Below are positions 50,202 through 59,739 of a stretch of 64,000 nt of DNA, in pieces. Under the pieces are notes generated by a model. The model had not been told where the DNA came from, did not search any database, and saw only the letters and a program-made list of their open reading frames with translations. The first letter of the stretch is position 1; each line of letters begins with the position of its first letter. The stretch is from Arthrobacter sp. KBS0703. GTDB lineage: Bacteria > Actinomycetota > Actinomycetes > Actinomycetales > Micrococcaceae. The position numbers and the translations under genes are program-made. The DNA is taken from contig NZ_MVDG02000001.1 of the NCBI RefSeq assembly GCF_002008315.2, positions 930,001 through 994,000 of the forward strand, in the 5' to 3' direction.

Positions 50202-50966
50202 ATGACCCTTCCCGTTACAGCCCTGTCGATCCGGGGCCTGGCCAAGCGCTTCGGCAGCAAGATTGCCGTGGACGGAATCAGCCTCGACGTCCCGTCAGGG
50301 TCGTTCTTCGGCATAGTCGGCCCCAACGGGGCCGGCAAAACCACCACGCTGTCGATGGCCACGGGGCTCCTCCGGCCGGACTTCGGCACCGCGCTGGTGC
50401 ATGGCGTGGACGTCTGGGCCCGGCCGCTGGAGGCCAAGAAGCTGATGGGGATCCTGCCCGACGGCGTGCGCCTCTTTGACAGGCTTAGCGGCGAACAGCT
50501 TGTCACCTACGCGGGGCTGCTCCGAGGCATGAACAAGGACGTGGTGGCTTCCCGGGTAGGGGAACTGCTGGCCGCGCTGGACCTTAGCCAGGACGCCGGG
50601 ACGCTCGTGGTGGACTATTCCGCCGGCATGACAAAAAAGATCGCACTGGCATCCGCGCTGATCCATGCCCCGAAGGTCCTGGTCCTGGATGAGCCCTTCG
50701 AATCCGTGGATCCCGTCTCCGCCGCCAACATCCGGGACATCCTGGACAGGTACGTGGCCTCCGGAGGAACGGTGATCGTGTCGAGCCATGTCATGGACCT
50801 GGTGCAGCGGATGTGCGATCACGTGGCAGTGGTCGCGGCGGGGCGGCTCCTCGCGGCCGGGACGGTGGACCAGGTCCGCGCCGGCGCGAGCCTCGAGGAG
50901 CGCTTCGTCGAGCTCGTGGGCGGCCGGAGCCAGACCGAGGGGCTGGAATGGTTGCGCACCTCCTAA
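50202..50966 (+). CDS. ABC transporter ATP-binding protein
   Basis: A 254-residue ATPase: Walker A GPNGAGKTTTLSMATG near residue 44, signature VDYSAGMTKKIALASAL, Walker B VLVLDEPFESVD. The DrrA/CcmA-like export type with a slightly changed signature (YSAGM). It overlaps the permease gene by 19 bases, so the two form an exporter of unknown substrate. Confidence 0.92.
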   Translation: MTLPVTALSIRGLAKRFGSKIAVDGISLDVPSGSFFGIVGPNGAGKTTTLSMATGLLRPDFGTALVHGVDVWARPLEAKKLMGILPDGVRLFDRLSGEQLVTYAGLLRGMNKDVVASRVGELLAALDLSQDAGTLVVDYSAGMTKKIALASALIHAPKVLVLDEPFESVDPVSAANIRDILDRYVASGGTVIVSSHVMDLVQRMCDHVAVVAAGRLLAAGTVDQVRAGASLEERFVELVGGRSQTEGLEWLRTS

Positions 50967-52519
50967 GGCTGAAGCTGGCGCTCCTGCGGAACGGCCTGCG
51001 TCGGAGCCCCTGGCAGCTGGTGGGTCTGGCCATAGGCGGCCTCTATGCCCTGGGCATCGTCGGGCTGTGTGTCACGGCCTTGCTCTTCCTCCGACAGGAG
51101 GATGCCGGCCTGGCCCAGACCGTGGTGGTTCTTAGCGGTTCCGCAGCCGTCCTCGGCTGGGGGATTGTGCCGGTGGTGGCCTCCGCGGCTGACATGACGC
51201 TGGACCCGGCCCGGTTCACCACCGCGGCAGTCCCCATGCCGCAGCTTCTGGCCGGGCTGGGCCTGGGCGGCCTCATCGGCATTCCGGGGCTGGCCGCCGT
51301 CATCGTGGCGCTGGCGACAGTCGGCACCTGGTCACGCGGCATCCTTCCCGCCGCGGGTGCCCTGGTGGGGGCCGTGCTGGGCGTGCTGAGCTGCGTCGTG
51401 CTGTCCAAGGTGGTCACCACGGCTACGGCCAGCCTGGCCGCCTCCCGGCGCTTCAAGGATGTCAGCGGAACCGCGTTCATGGTGCCGCTCGTCCTGCTCG
51501 GCCCGATCATGGCAGGAATCTTCCAGGGCGTGTCAGCTTCGGGCGACTACTTGGCCGACCTTGCCCGGGGCCTGTCCTGGACGCCGTTGGGCGCGGCATG
51601 GTCGCTGGGCGGTGACCTCGCGGCCGGGCATGCGGGCCAGGCAGCATTCAAGCTGCTCATCGCGGCCGCCACGCTGGCCGGCCTGGCCTGGTGCTGGAAG
51701 GTACTGCTCGAGCGGGCCCTGGTGACTCCGCCCTACGCCGGCAGCAGCCGCAGGAAGGGCGGACGGATGGGACTCTTCTCACTGTTGCCTGCCACTCCGG
51801 TCGGCGCTATCACCGCCCGTTCACTGACCTACTGGTTCCGCGACCCCCGGTATTCCGGATCGCTCGTCGTCATTCCTCTGCTGCCGGTAGTACTTGCGTT
51901 CCAGGGCAGCCAGACGAATGACTTCGGCGTCCTGCTGATCGTCGGGCCGCTGACCGCCTTCCTGCTGGCATGGTCCATTTCGTCCGACGTGTCCTACGAC
52001 AACACGGCATTCGCCCTGCACCTTGCCGCCGGAGTGCGCGGCGTCCATGACCGGCTGGGACGGGCCCTGGCCTGCCTGGCCTTCGCGCTGCCCGCCGTGC
52101 TGATCCTGGCGACCGTGCCGTTCTTCATCACCGGGGACTGGGAGAAGCTGCCAGGCATTCTGGGGCTGTCGGTCGGGGTCCTCCTCACGGGGCTGGGGCT
52201 GGCCTCCGTGGTTTCCGCCCGCTACACCATTGCCGTCCCGCTGCCCGGCGACAGCCCGTTCAAGAAACCGCCCGGCAACGTGGCCCAGACCCTGGCCGTC
52301 CAGTTCGGCGGGATGGGGGTCCTGCTGGTGCTGATCCTTCCGGAGGCCGCCCTGCTGATCGCCCAGCTGCTGACGGGGCAACAGGTCTTTGGCTGGATCA
52401 ATCTCGCGCTCGGCCCGCTGCTTGGTTCGGTGCTCTTCGTTGCCGGAGTGAGGGTGGGCGGGCGCTGGCTGGACGCCCGCGGACCGGAACTCCTGGCACA
52501 GCTGACAGTGAACCGGTAA
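50948..52519 (+). CDS. ABC transporter permease
   Basis: A 523-residue membrane protein with about 12 helices, partner of the ATPase just upstream. ATG 50948 (MVAHLLRLKLALLRNGLRR) lies inside the end of the ATPase gene. No extracytoplasmic binding domain is obvious. The substrate is not known; the two-gene layout is that of small actinobacterial exporters. Confidence 0.9.
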   Translation: MVAHLLRLKLALLRNGLRRSPWQLVGLAIGGLYALGIVGLCVTALLFLRQEDAGLAQTVVVLSGSAAVLGWGIVPVVASAADMTLDPARFTTAAVPMPQLLAGLGLGGLIGIPGLAAVIVALATVGTWSRGILPAAGALVGAVLGVLSCVVLSKVVTTATASLAASRRFKDVSGTAFMVPLVLLGPIMAGIFQGVSASGDYLADLARGLSWTPLGAAWSLGGDLAAGHAGQAAFKLLIAAATLAGLAWCWKVLLERALVTPPYAGSSRRKGGRMGLFSLLPATPVGAITARSLTYWFRDPRYSGSLVVIPLLPVVLAFQGSQTNDFGVLLIVGPLTAFLLAWSISSDVSYDNTAFALHLAAGVRGVHDRLGRALACLAFALPAVLILATVPFFITGDWEKLPGILGLSVGVLLTGLGLASVVSARYTIAVPLPGDSPFKKPPGNVAQTLAVQFGGMGVLLVLILPEAALLIAQLLTGQQVFGWINLALGPLLGSVLFVAGVRVGGRWLDARGPELLAQLTVNR

Positions 52520-52593
52520 AACTCTCTGCCGGGGCGGCCCGGACCGTGATTGACTAGGCACGTAATGGGCAGGGACGAGGAAAGGCCGTGACC

Positions 52594-53376
52594 ATGGAGG
52601 TCGTCATCCTTCCGGGCATGCGACAGATCGCCTCCCTGGCGGCGGACGCAGTTGAAACCCTGCTGCGGCGCAAGCCCGATGCCGTGCTGGGACTCGCCAC
52701 CGGCTCGTCGCCCCTTCCCGTCTACGACGAAGTGGCCCGGCGCCACGAACAGGCCGGCCTGGACTTCAGCAGGGCGTACGGATTTACCCTGGACGAGTAT
52801 GTAGGGCTGGCCCCCGGCCATCCCGAGTCCTACCGCGAAGTCATCCGCCGCGACTTCACAAGCCGAGTCAACATCGACCCGGAAAACGTCCTCGGACCCG
52901 ACGGCAATGCCGCTGACATTCCGGCCGCCTGCCGGGCCTACGAGGAAGCAATCCGGGCGCGCGGGGGAGTGGACCTGCAGTTTCTGGGACTGGGCACCGA
53001 CGGGCACATCGGCTTCAATGAGCCAGGCTCCTCGTTGGCGTCGCGCACGCGCATCAAGTCCCTGATCGAACAGACACGCCGGGACAACGCGCGATTTTTC
53101 CGCAACCTCGATGAGGTGCCGCATCATGTGGTGACGCAGGGGCTCGGCACCATCCTGGATTCGCGTCACGCGGTCCTCGTGGCCACCGGCGCCCAAAAGG
53201 CGCAGGCCGTCCATGACCTCGTGGAAGGGCCCGTTGCCGCGATCTGCCCGGCGTCGGTCCTTCAGCTCCATCCCCATGCCAGCATCCTGGTGGACGAAGC
53301 GGCGGCGTCGTCGCTGAAACTCGCCGACTACTACCGCCACACGTACGACCACAAACCGGCCTGGCAGGGCCTCTAG
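52594..53376 (+). CDS. nagB: Glucosamine-6-phosphate deaminase
   Basis: A 260-residue isomerase/deaminase converting glucosamine-6-P to fructose-6-P and ammonia in amino-sugar catabolism. GLATGSSPLPVYDE is the phosphate loop, FTLDEYVGL holds the catalytic Asp, and LGLGTDGHIGFNEPGSS the catalytic His region. ATG 52594 has the better spacing to AGGAAAGG; GTG 52588 would add two residues. It stands alone between the ABC exporter and DUF3039. Confidence 0.94.
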   Translation: MEVVILPGMRQIASLAADAVETLLRRKPDAVLGLATGSSPLPVYDEVARRHEQAGLDFSRAYGFTLDEYVGLAPGHPESYREVIRRDFTSRVNIDPENVLGPDGNAADIPAACRAYEEAIRARGGVDLQFLGLGTDGHIGFNEPGSSLASRTRIKSLIEQTRRDNARFFRNLDEVPHHVVTQGLGTILDSRHAVLVATGAQKAQAVHDLVEGPVAAICPASVLQLHPHASILVDEAAASSLKLADYYRHTYDHKPAWQGL

Positions 53377-53460
53377 CGCCCTGGACCGCCGCCGGGCGCC
53401 GCTGCCTCGGCGTGTCCCGGCGTCCGGTGCCCGCTGTCCGGAACGGCTAAGATGGATGGC

Positions 53461-53793
53461 ATGACTAGCATGACGGATCCTCTCGAGAACGACCCCATGC
53501 GTGAGCTTTCCGGAGCCGGATCGTCCACTGCAACCATTGAGCGCGAGGAACTGCGCCAAGAAGTGGAGCCCGGGGACCGCGAACGCTTTTCGCACTACGT
53601 CCGCAAGGAAAAGATCATGGAGTCCGCGCTCTCCGGCGAGCCGGTCATCGCCCTGTGCGGCAAGGTCTGGACGCCGGGGCGGGATCCCCAGAAGTTTCCC
53701 GTGTGCCCCATGTGCAAAGAGGTTTACGACGGCCTGCGGCCCGAAAATGACGGCGGCAAGGGTTCCGGCGGGGACTCAGGCAACAACAAGTAG
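53461..53793 (+). CDS. DUF3039 protein
   Basis: A 110-residue actinobacterial protein of unknown function. Cysteines in VIALCGKVW and FPVCPMCKEVYDGL resemble a small zinc-binding knuckle; the acidic N-terminus and Gly/Asn-rich tail are disordered. ATG 53461 is preferred to 53452. Its TAG overlaps the GTG of the helicase by one base, so the two are translationally coupled, which may hint at a shared nucleic-acid role. Confidence 0.82.
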   Translation: MTSMTDPLENDPMRELSGAGSSTATIEREELRQEVEPGDRERFSHYVRKEKIMESALSGEPVIALCGKVWTPGRDPQKFPVCPMCKEVYDGLRPENDGGKGSGGDSGNNK

Positions 53794-55571
53794 TGACGGA
53801 GACACTCTTCGGCGGACCCACTCTGCCTCCGGCTTATCCGGAACGTGCAGCCTGGGGAACCGCCCCGAAGCTGCGCGCCTGGCAGCAGGAGGCCCTGGAC
53901 CGCTACTTCAGCACCAGTCCGCGCGACTTCATGGCCGTTGCGACACCCGGTGCCGGCAAGACCACCTTTGCGCTGCGGGTGGCGTCCATGCTCATCGAAG
54001 CCGGCACGGTCAACCGGGTGACGATCGTCGCCCCGACCGACCACCTCAAGCGGCAGTGGGCTGACGCCGCGGCGCGGGTGGGTATTGCCATTGATCCGAA
54101 CTTCAAGAATTCCGACGGCCAGCACGGCCGCGGGTTCATCGGCGTCGCCGTGACATACGCGCAGGTGGCCAGCAAGCCGATGCTGCACCGGGCCAAGACG
54201 GAAGCCGCCCGCACCCTGGTGATTCTCGATGAAATCCACCACGGCGGCGAGGCGTTGTCGTGGGGCGACGGACTCCGCGAAGCGTTCGATCCTGCCGCCC
54301 GGCGGCTGTCCCTGACGGGTACGCCGTTCCGCTCGGACACCTCGCCCATCCCGTTCGTGGAGTACGCCGAGGACAGGGACGGCATCCGGCGTTCAAAGGC
54401 GGACTACACCTACGGCTACGGCAGCGCCCTGCGGGACCACGTGGTGCGCCCTGTCATGTTCATGGCCTACTCGGGGCAGATGCGCTGGCGCACCAGCGGG
54501 GGCGAGGAGATGGCCGCGTCCCTGGGAGAGGCGGCAGTCACCAAGGACGTCACGTCCCAGGCATGGCGGACAGCCCTGAACCCCACGGGCGAGTGGATTC
54601 CCGCGGTGCTGGCCGGCGCGGACAAGCGCCTCAGTGAAGTCCGGCGCTCCGTTCCCGACGCCGGCGGCCTGGTGATCGCCACGGACCACGACGACGCCAG
54701 GGCGTATGCGGGGCAGCTGAAGAGGATCACGGGGGAATCACCCACGGTGATCCTTTCCGATGATGCCAAGGCCTCAAGCAAGATCGAGGAATTCACCGCC
54801 AGCGACAAACGGTGGATGGTGGCGGTCCGCATGGTGTCCGAAGGCGTTGACGTTCCGAGGCTGTCGGTCGGCGTGTATGCGACGTCAACGTCGACCCCGC
54901 TGTTCTTCGCCCAGGCCGTGGGCCGCTTCGTGCGTGCCCGGAAGCGGGGAGAGACGGCGTCGGTGTTCCTGCCGTCGGTGCCCCAGCTGATGGCGCTGGC
55001 CAACTCCATGGAAGCCGAACGGGACCATGCCCTGGACCGGCCGGAGAAGGAGGACGGGGACGGTCTCTTCAATCCGGAAGACTCGCTGATGGACGAAGCC
55101 AACCGGGAGGACAAGGCCTCGGACAGCCTGACCAAGGGCAAGTTCGAGGCACTGGATTCCCAGGCGAGCTTCGACCGTGTGCTGTTTGACGGCGGTGAGT
55201 TCGGCACCGGCGGCGACATCGGTTCCGAGGACGAACTGGATTTCCTGGGCATTCCGGGCCTGCTGGATGCGGAGCAGGTGGGCACCCTGCTGCGCCAGCG
55301 CCAGCACGAGCAGCAGAGCCGCAAGAAACGCCTGGCTCCGGCGGACGCGCCTGCGGCCCCGGCGGTCCCGGACCACCGGATGCTGATGGAGCTGCGCAAC
55401 GAGCTGGCCAAGAACGTGGCCGCGTGGTCGGCGCGGACCGGGACGCCGCACGGCGTGGTCCACACGAAGCTGCGGACGGTCTGCGGCGGGCCTCCGGTCG
55501 CGCAGGCGAACGAGGAACAGCTCCAGTCCCGGCTGAAGAAGCTCCAGGACTGGTTCGTCGGCCGGAAGTAG
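53793..55571 (+). CDS. DEAD/DEAH-box (SF2) helicase
   Basis: A 592-residue SF2 helicase. Q-like RAWQQEALDRYF precedes Walker A VATPGAGKTTFALRVA near residue 52; the DExH box is VILDEIHHGG and motif III is SLTGTPFRSDT; motif VI is AQAVGRFVRARKRGE. The C-terminal third (after residue 440) is charged and specific to actinobacterial members. RNA or DNA target unknown. Coupled to DUF3039 and followed by a strong terminator. Confidence 0.9.
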   Translation: MTETLFGGPTLPPAYPERAAWGTAPKLRAWQQEALDRYFSTSPRDFMAVATPGAGKTTFALRVASMLIEAGTVNRVTIVAPTDHLKRQWADAAARVGIAIDPNFKNSDGQHGRGFIGVAVTYAQVASKPMLHRAKTEAARTLVILDEIHHGGEALSWGDGLREAFDPAARRLSLTGTPFRSDTSPIPFVEYAEDRDGIRRSKADYTYGYGSALRDHVVRPVMFMAYSGQMRWRTSGGEEMAASLGEAAVTKDVTSQAWRTALNPTGEWIPAVLAGADKRLSEVRRSVPDAGGLVIATDHDDARAYAGQLKRITGESPTVILSDDAKASSKIEEFTASDKRWMVAVRMVSEGVDVPRLSVGVYATSTSTPLFFAQAVGRFVRARKRGETASVFLPSVPQLMALANSMEAERDHALDRPEKEDGDGLFNPEDSLMDEANREDKASDSLTKGKFEALDSQASFDRVLFDGGEFGTGGDIGSEDELDFLGIPGLLDAEQVGTLLRQRQHEQQSRKKRLAPADAPAAPAVPDHRMLMELRNELAKNVAAWSARTGTPHGVVHTKLRTVCGGPPVAQANEEQLQSRLKKLQDWFVGRK

Positions 55572-55591
55572 GCCTAAAAGACATTGTGTGC

Positions 55592-55630
55592 AGGAAAGGC
55601 GGGGCCGCCTCAGACGGCCCCGCCTTTCCT
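55592..55630. terminator. Bidirectional terminator
   Basis: Perfect 16-bp stem (55592-55607 with 55615-55630) with a seven-base loop, AAA on the left and TTT on the right inside the arms. It lies between the convergent helicase and pncA genes and can serve both. Confidence 0.85.
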
Positions 55631-55662
55631 GTTGTCGTCCGGTCTCGCGGCCGGGGCGCCGG

Positions 55663-56298
55663 CTATTCGAGGTCGACGCCGCCCAGTTCCATTTCGGCAT
55701 ACGTGTCATCAAGGTCGTCGGCAATTCCGGCCGTGAGCCGCTTGATCACGGTGACCGAGTAGCCGGCCTGTACCGCGTCCAGGGACGTTGCCATCACGCA
55801 GTGATCGGTGGCCAGCCCCACCACCACGACATCCTCGACGTCATGGCTTTGGAGCCAGTCATCAAGCCCGATGGAGTCTTCCTCGGGAGCGTAGTCCGGG
55901 TCCCCGGCCGAGGGCAGGGCGCCGGGCTTCCGGTCCCCGGTGGGGACGGCGTCCTCGGGCGCCAGGAGTCCTTCAAAGCCGGAGTAGGCGGCGGTGTGGA
56001 GGCCCTTGTGGAAATAGGCCTGGATGTGTTCGGTGTCAAGGTCCGGATGCAGCTCGGCACCCTGCGACCCTGCGACGCAGTGGGGCGGCCAGCTGTCCTT
56101 GAAGTCCGGAGTCTCCGAGAAGTGGGCGCCGGGATCGATGTGCCAGTCCTGGGTGGCCACGATGTGATCGAACTGGCCGTGATGCGCCTCGACATACTCG
56201 CTGATGGCGCCCGCCACTGCCGCACCGCCGTCGACCGGCAGCGCGCCGCCTTCGCAGAAGTCGTTCTGGACGTCGACAATGATCAGTGCACGTGACAT
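55663..56298 (-). CDS. pncA: Nicotinamidase (isochorismatase family)
   Basis: A 211-residue hydrolase turning nicotinamide into nicotinate. The catalytic Asp is in IVDVQNDFCEGG, the metal site in TQDWHIDPGAHFS, and the catalytic Cys in VGLATDHCVMATSLDA. ATG 56298 overlaps the stop of the upstream pncB by one base, giving a two-gene NAD salvage operon. Confidence 0.93.
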   Translation of the reverse strand: MSRALIIVDVQNDFCEGGALPVDGGAAVAGAISEYVEAHHGQFDHIVATQDWHIDPGAHFSETPDFKDSWPPHCVAGSQGAELHPDLDTEHIQAYFHKGLHTAAYSGFEGLLAPEDAVPTGDRKPGALPSAGDPDYAPEEDSIGLDDWLQSHDVEDVVVVGLATDHCVMATSLDAVQAGYSVTVIKRLTAGIADDLDDTYAEMELGGVDLE

Positions 56299-57626
56299 CA
56301 GTTCTCCTCGTAGATGGTGGGGATGGCCGGTTCACCGCGCTGCAGGCGGTGGACGACCGCCGGCAGCTCCGCCATTGAGTCGGCATGGCGCTGGCGGGCG
56401 CGAAGCACGCCCTCGTGGCCTGTCCAGCCCGGCAGCAGCTCTCCGTTCTTGATGAACTGCTGGAGCAGGGGCCGGTCGTCGCCGTCGTCAACCGGACGGT
56501 GGCCGACGCCGACGATTTCGTGGGTGGCCGTGCCGTGCTCGTTGAGTCTGCGGAGGGCATACTTGCGCCCGCCCTTGCTTGCCTTGTTCTTGGCCGTCTT
56601 TGCGACGGACACGAATTCCCCGGTGTCATCGGTGCGGCTGACCAGCTTGTAGACCATGCTCGCGGTGGGGGCCCCGGAGCCGGTCACGAGGGATGTGCCC
56701 ACGCCGTAGGCATCGACGGGAGCGGACTGAAGGGCTGCAATGGCGAACTCGTCCAGGTCCGAGGTGACCATGATCCGGGTGTTTTCGTTGCCCAGTTCAT
56801 CGAGCAGGCGCCGCACCCACTGGGCCTGCTCCACCAGGTCGCCGGAGTCCAGCCGGACAGCCCCCAGCTTGTCCCCGGCGATCTCAACGGCCGTGCGGAC
56901 GGCCGTTTCGACGTCGTACGTGTCAACGAGCAGCGAGGTGCCCGCGCCCAGGGAGGCGACCTGCGCCTCAAAGGCGTCGCGTTCAGTGTCGTGGAGGAGT
57001 GTGAAGGAATGGGCCGCGGTGCCCACGGTCTTGATCCCGTAGCGGAGGCCGGCCTCCAGGTTGGAGGTGCTGGCGAACCCGGCGATGACGGCGGCGCGGG
57101 CGGCTGCCGTGGCCGACTCCTCCTGCGTCCGGCGGGAGCCCATCTCGATGCAGGGCCGGTTGCCGGCGGCGGTGATCATCCGGGACGCCGCCGAGGCGAT
57201 GGCGCTGTCGTGGTTGAGTACGGACAGCACGTAGGTCTCCAGGATGCAGGCCTCCGCGAACGTCGACTCGACGATCAGGATGGGGGAGTTGGGGAAGTAG
57301 GCCTCACCTTCGGCGTAGCCCCAGATGTCCCCGGTGAAGCGGAAGTCGGCCAGGTAGTCCAGCGTCTCCTTGTTGACCACGCCGGTGCGCCCCAGGAACT
57401 CGAGTTCGGCGTCGCCAAACCGGAATGCCGCAATGCCGTCCAGGAGCCGGCCGGTGCCGCCCACGATGCCGTAGCGGCGGCCGTCCGGGAGCCTGCGCGC
57501 GAAGGCCTCGAACACCGATTTGCGGTGCGCAGCGCCGGAATGCAGCGCTGCCTGCAGCATAGTCAGCTCGTAGTGGTCGGTGAACAGGGACGTGCGTGGC
57601 TGGTCCCAGCTGGCGGAGGTACTCAC
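56298..57626 (-). CDS. pncB: Nicotinate phosphoribosyltransferase
   Basis: A 442-residue enzyme joining nicotinate and PRPP to nicotinate mononucleotide. FTDHYELTMLQAAL is the N-terminal signature; MGSRRTQEESATAAARAA is near the active site and LDSGDLVEQAQWVR the phosphate-binding region. It starts 38 bases from the divergent clpS. Acts with PncA in salvage of NAD. Confidence 0.94.
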   Translation of the reverse strand: MSTSASWDQPRTSLFTDHYELTMLQAALHSGAAHRKSVFEAFARRLPDGRRYGIVGGTGRLLDGIAAFRFGDAELEFLGRTGVVNKETLDYLADFRFTGDIWGYAEGEAYFPNSPILIVESTFAEACILETYVLSVLNHDSAIASAASRMITAAGNRPCIEMGSRRTQEESATAAARAAVIAGFASTSNLEAGLRYGIKTVGTAAHSFTLLHDTERDAFEAQVASLGAGTSLLVDTYDVETAVRTAVEIAGDKLGAVRLDSGDLVEQAQWVRRLLDELGNENTRIMVTSDLDEFAIAALQSAPVDAYGVGTSLVTGSGAPTASMVYKLVSRTDDTGEFVSVAKTAKNKASKGGRKYALRRLNEHGTATHEIVGVGHRPVDDGDDRPLLQQFIKNGELLPGWTGHEGVLRARQRHADSMAELPAVVHRLQRGEPAIPTIYEEN

Positions 57627-57663
57627 AAAATCACTCTAGTGCGCATCCCCATAGAATGGACAG

Positions 57664-58044
57664 ATGACCCTAAGCGTTGCGCTCGGCCCTGACACCCAGG
57701 AGAGCACCCAGACCGGAACAGCGGTGTCCACCGACACCCTGACCGCCCCGGACATCCCCTGGAACCTCGTGATCTGGAATGATCCCGTCAATCTCATGAG
57801 CTATGTCAGCTACGTTTTCCAGAGCTATTTCGGCTATTCGGAGACCAAAGCCAACAAGCTCATGATGGAGGTCCACAAGAAGGGCCGGTCCATTGTTGCC
57901 CACGGCAGCAAGGAACAGGTGGAACAGCACGCCGTCGCCATGCACGGCTACGGCCTGTGGGCAACGGTCGAGAAGGCCACCGGCGGAAACAGCGGGGGCG
58001 GCAAGAGCGGCGGCCCGGGCAAGGGCAAGGGAAAACGTGGCTAA
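57664..58044 (+). CDS. clpS: ATP-dependent Clp protease adapter ClpS
   Basis: A 126-residue adaptor bringing N-degron substrates to ClpA/ClpC. The core WNLVIWNDPVNLMSYVSYV and MMEVHKKGRSIVAHGSKEQ carry the substrate pocket. A 40-residue N-terminal extension and a Gly/Lys-rich tail (GGPGKGKGKRG) are present. Its last eight bases overlap the DUF2017 gene, a common actinobacterial pair. Confidence 0.94.
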   Translation: MTLSVALGPDTQESTQTGTAVSTDTLTAPDIPWNLVIWNDPVNLMSYVSYVFQSYFGYSETKANKLMMEVHKKGRSIVAHGSKEQVEQHAVAMHGYGLWATVEKATGGNSGGGKSGGPGKGKGKRG

Positions 58045-58603
58045 GGCTTTCAAATACGGACTCAAGGGCATTACCGGTTTCCTGGAGCCGGCCGAGCGGG
58101 AACTGCTGCGCAGCCTCTTCGACGACGTCGTGTCGATGCTTGAGCCCGGGGACAGCGGCAGCCAGGATCCGCTCACCGCTTTGATCGGGCTCGACATGGA
58201 CGTCCGCGAACCCTCGGACCGCGCCCTCCGGCGGCTGCTGCCCAACGTCATGAAGGACGACGGCGCCGCCTCGCTGGAGTTCCGGCAGCTCACCGAACGC
58301 TCGCTGCGCGAGACCAAGATCGGCGCGCTCCGCGCCGCCGCGCTGGACCTGGACAAGGACGAACTGGTCCTGGCTGACGCGGACGCCAGGCACTGGTCCA
58401 TGGCGCTCAACGACGTCCGGCTGGTGCTCGCCGAACGTTTGGACATCCAGGACGAGGCCGACGCCGACCACGTCCACCAGATGCAGGACTGGTCGCAGGC
58501 GGAAGACGTGGAGAGCTACCTCGCCCTCGTGTACAACTTCACCACCTGGCTCCAGGAATCCCTGGTCCAGGCCATGCTGCAAGCCATGGAATCGCGGCCC
58601 TGA
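58037..58603 (+). CDS. DUF2017 protein
   Basis: A 188-residue, mostly helical protein of unknown function found next to clpS in many actinobacteria. It starts at GTG 58037 (VAKAFKYGLKGITGFLEP) inside the end of clpS. Conserved-looking segments are FLEPAERELLRSLFDD and YNFTTWLQESLVQAML. The coupling suggests a link to ClpS-dependent proteolysis, which is inference. Confidence 0.85.
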   Translation: MAKAFKYGLKGITGFLEPAERELLRSLFDDVVSMLEPGDSGSQDPLTALIGLDMDVREPSDRALRRLLPNVMKDDGAASLEFRQLTERSLRETKIGALRAAALDLDKDELVLADADARHWSMALNDVRLVLAERLDIQDEADADHVHQMQDWSQAEDVESYLALVYNFTTWLQESLVQAMLQAMESRP

Positions 58604-58713
58604 TCCGTGGGCCCCTGCAGCGGGCACTCGGCGCTGGTGTGACAAATTAGACATGAGGCGGACGCCACAATGTGATGGCCGCACCCACACGGAAGACCTA
58701 TCCTCGAATAATC

Positions 58714-59739
58714 ATGACTTCAGCATCGAGCATGGATCCGGCAGCAGTCGCTGCAGCGGAGTCCGCAACGGCCGTTGGCATCAATCTGGGATCGCGGCCG
58801 ATCGGGGTCTTTGACTCCGGCGTCGGCGGGCTCACGGTGGCACGGTCCATCATCGATCAGTTGCCCAACGAGTCCATCCTCTACGTGGGCGACACCGCCC
58901 ACGGGCCGTACGGCCCCCTCCCGATCGCCGAGGTGCGTGCCAACGCCCTGGGCGTCATGGACGAACTTGTGGATTCCGGCGTCAAGCTCCTCACGATCGC
59001 CTGCAACTCGGCGTCGGCGGCGGTGCTCCGCGACGCCCGCGAACGCTACACCGCCCGTTACGGGATCCCGGTGATCGAAGTCATCCAGCCGGCCGTCCGC
59101 CGCGCGGTGGCGGCGACCCGCACAGGCCGGGTGGGAGTGATCGGCACCTCCGCCACAGTCGGTTCGCGGGCGTACGAGGACACCTTCGCCGCGGCGCCGG
59201 ACCTTCAGATCACGTCCGCAGCCTGCCCGGCCTTCGTCAGCTATGTGGAGGCGGGCATCACGACGGGCCCGGACCTGCTCGCGGTGGCGGCGGAGTACCT
59301 CAAACCGCTCAAGGCGGCCGGCGTGGACACCGTGGTCCTGGGCTGCACGCACTACCCGCTCCTGACGGGCGTGATCTCCTACGTCATGGGCGAGGACGTC
59401 ACGCTGGTCTCGAGCGCCGAGGAAACCGCCAAGGACGTCTACCGGGCGCTGGCCAGCCGGGGCCTGGAGCGGACCGCCGCCGCGCCGCCGGAACACAACT
59501 TCATCGCGACCGGCGACGCAGGCCAGTTTGAAGCCCTCGCGCGCAGGTTCCTGGGGCCCGAGGTGCTCAGCGTCCGCCACGTCGACCACGTCGCGGCACA
59601 GTACCCGACCGGAAGCCTGGCCCGGATCACGCCGGAAATGATCGCCGCCGCGCAGGGCACGGCCGCGCGGCCCCGCATCTCCAATTTCGTGGGCCAGGGT
59701 ATCGGCAGCGGCCACGCGACCGGGGGTTCCGGACAGTGA
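58714..59739 (+). CDS. murI: Glutamate racemase
   Basis: A 341-residue enzyme making D-glutamate for peptidoglycan. The two catalytic cysteines are in [11 protein letters not shown] and [10 protein letters not shown], and [17 protein letters not shown] is the N-terminal signature. ATG 58714 gives a 35-residue extension before the core; ATG 58735 is possible, and the frame remains open back to 58672. Overlaps the next gene by four bases. Confidence 0.94.
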   Translation: MTSASSMDPAAVAAAESATAVGINLGSRPIGVFDSGVGGLTVARSIIDQLPNESILYVGDTAHGPYGPLPIAEVRANALGVMDELVDSGVKLLTIACNSASAAVLRDARERYTARYGIPVIEVIQPAVRRAVAATRTGRVGVIGTSATVGSRAYEDTFAAAPDLQITSAACPAFVSYVEAGITTGPDLLAVAAEYLKPLKAAGVDTVVLGCTHYPLLTGVISYVMGEDVTLVSSAEETAKDVYRALASRGLERTAAAPPEHNFIATGDAGQFEALARRFLGPEVLSVRHVDHVAAQYPTGSLARITPEMIAAAQGTAARPRISNFVGQGIGSGHATGGSGQ

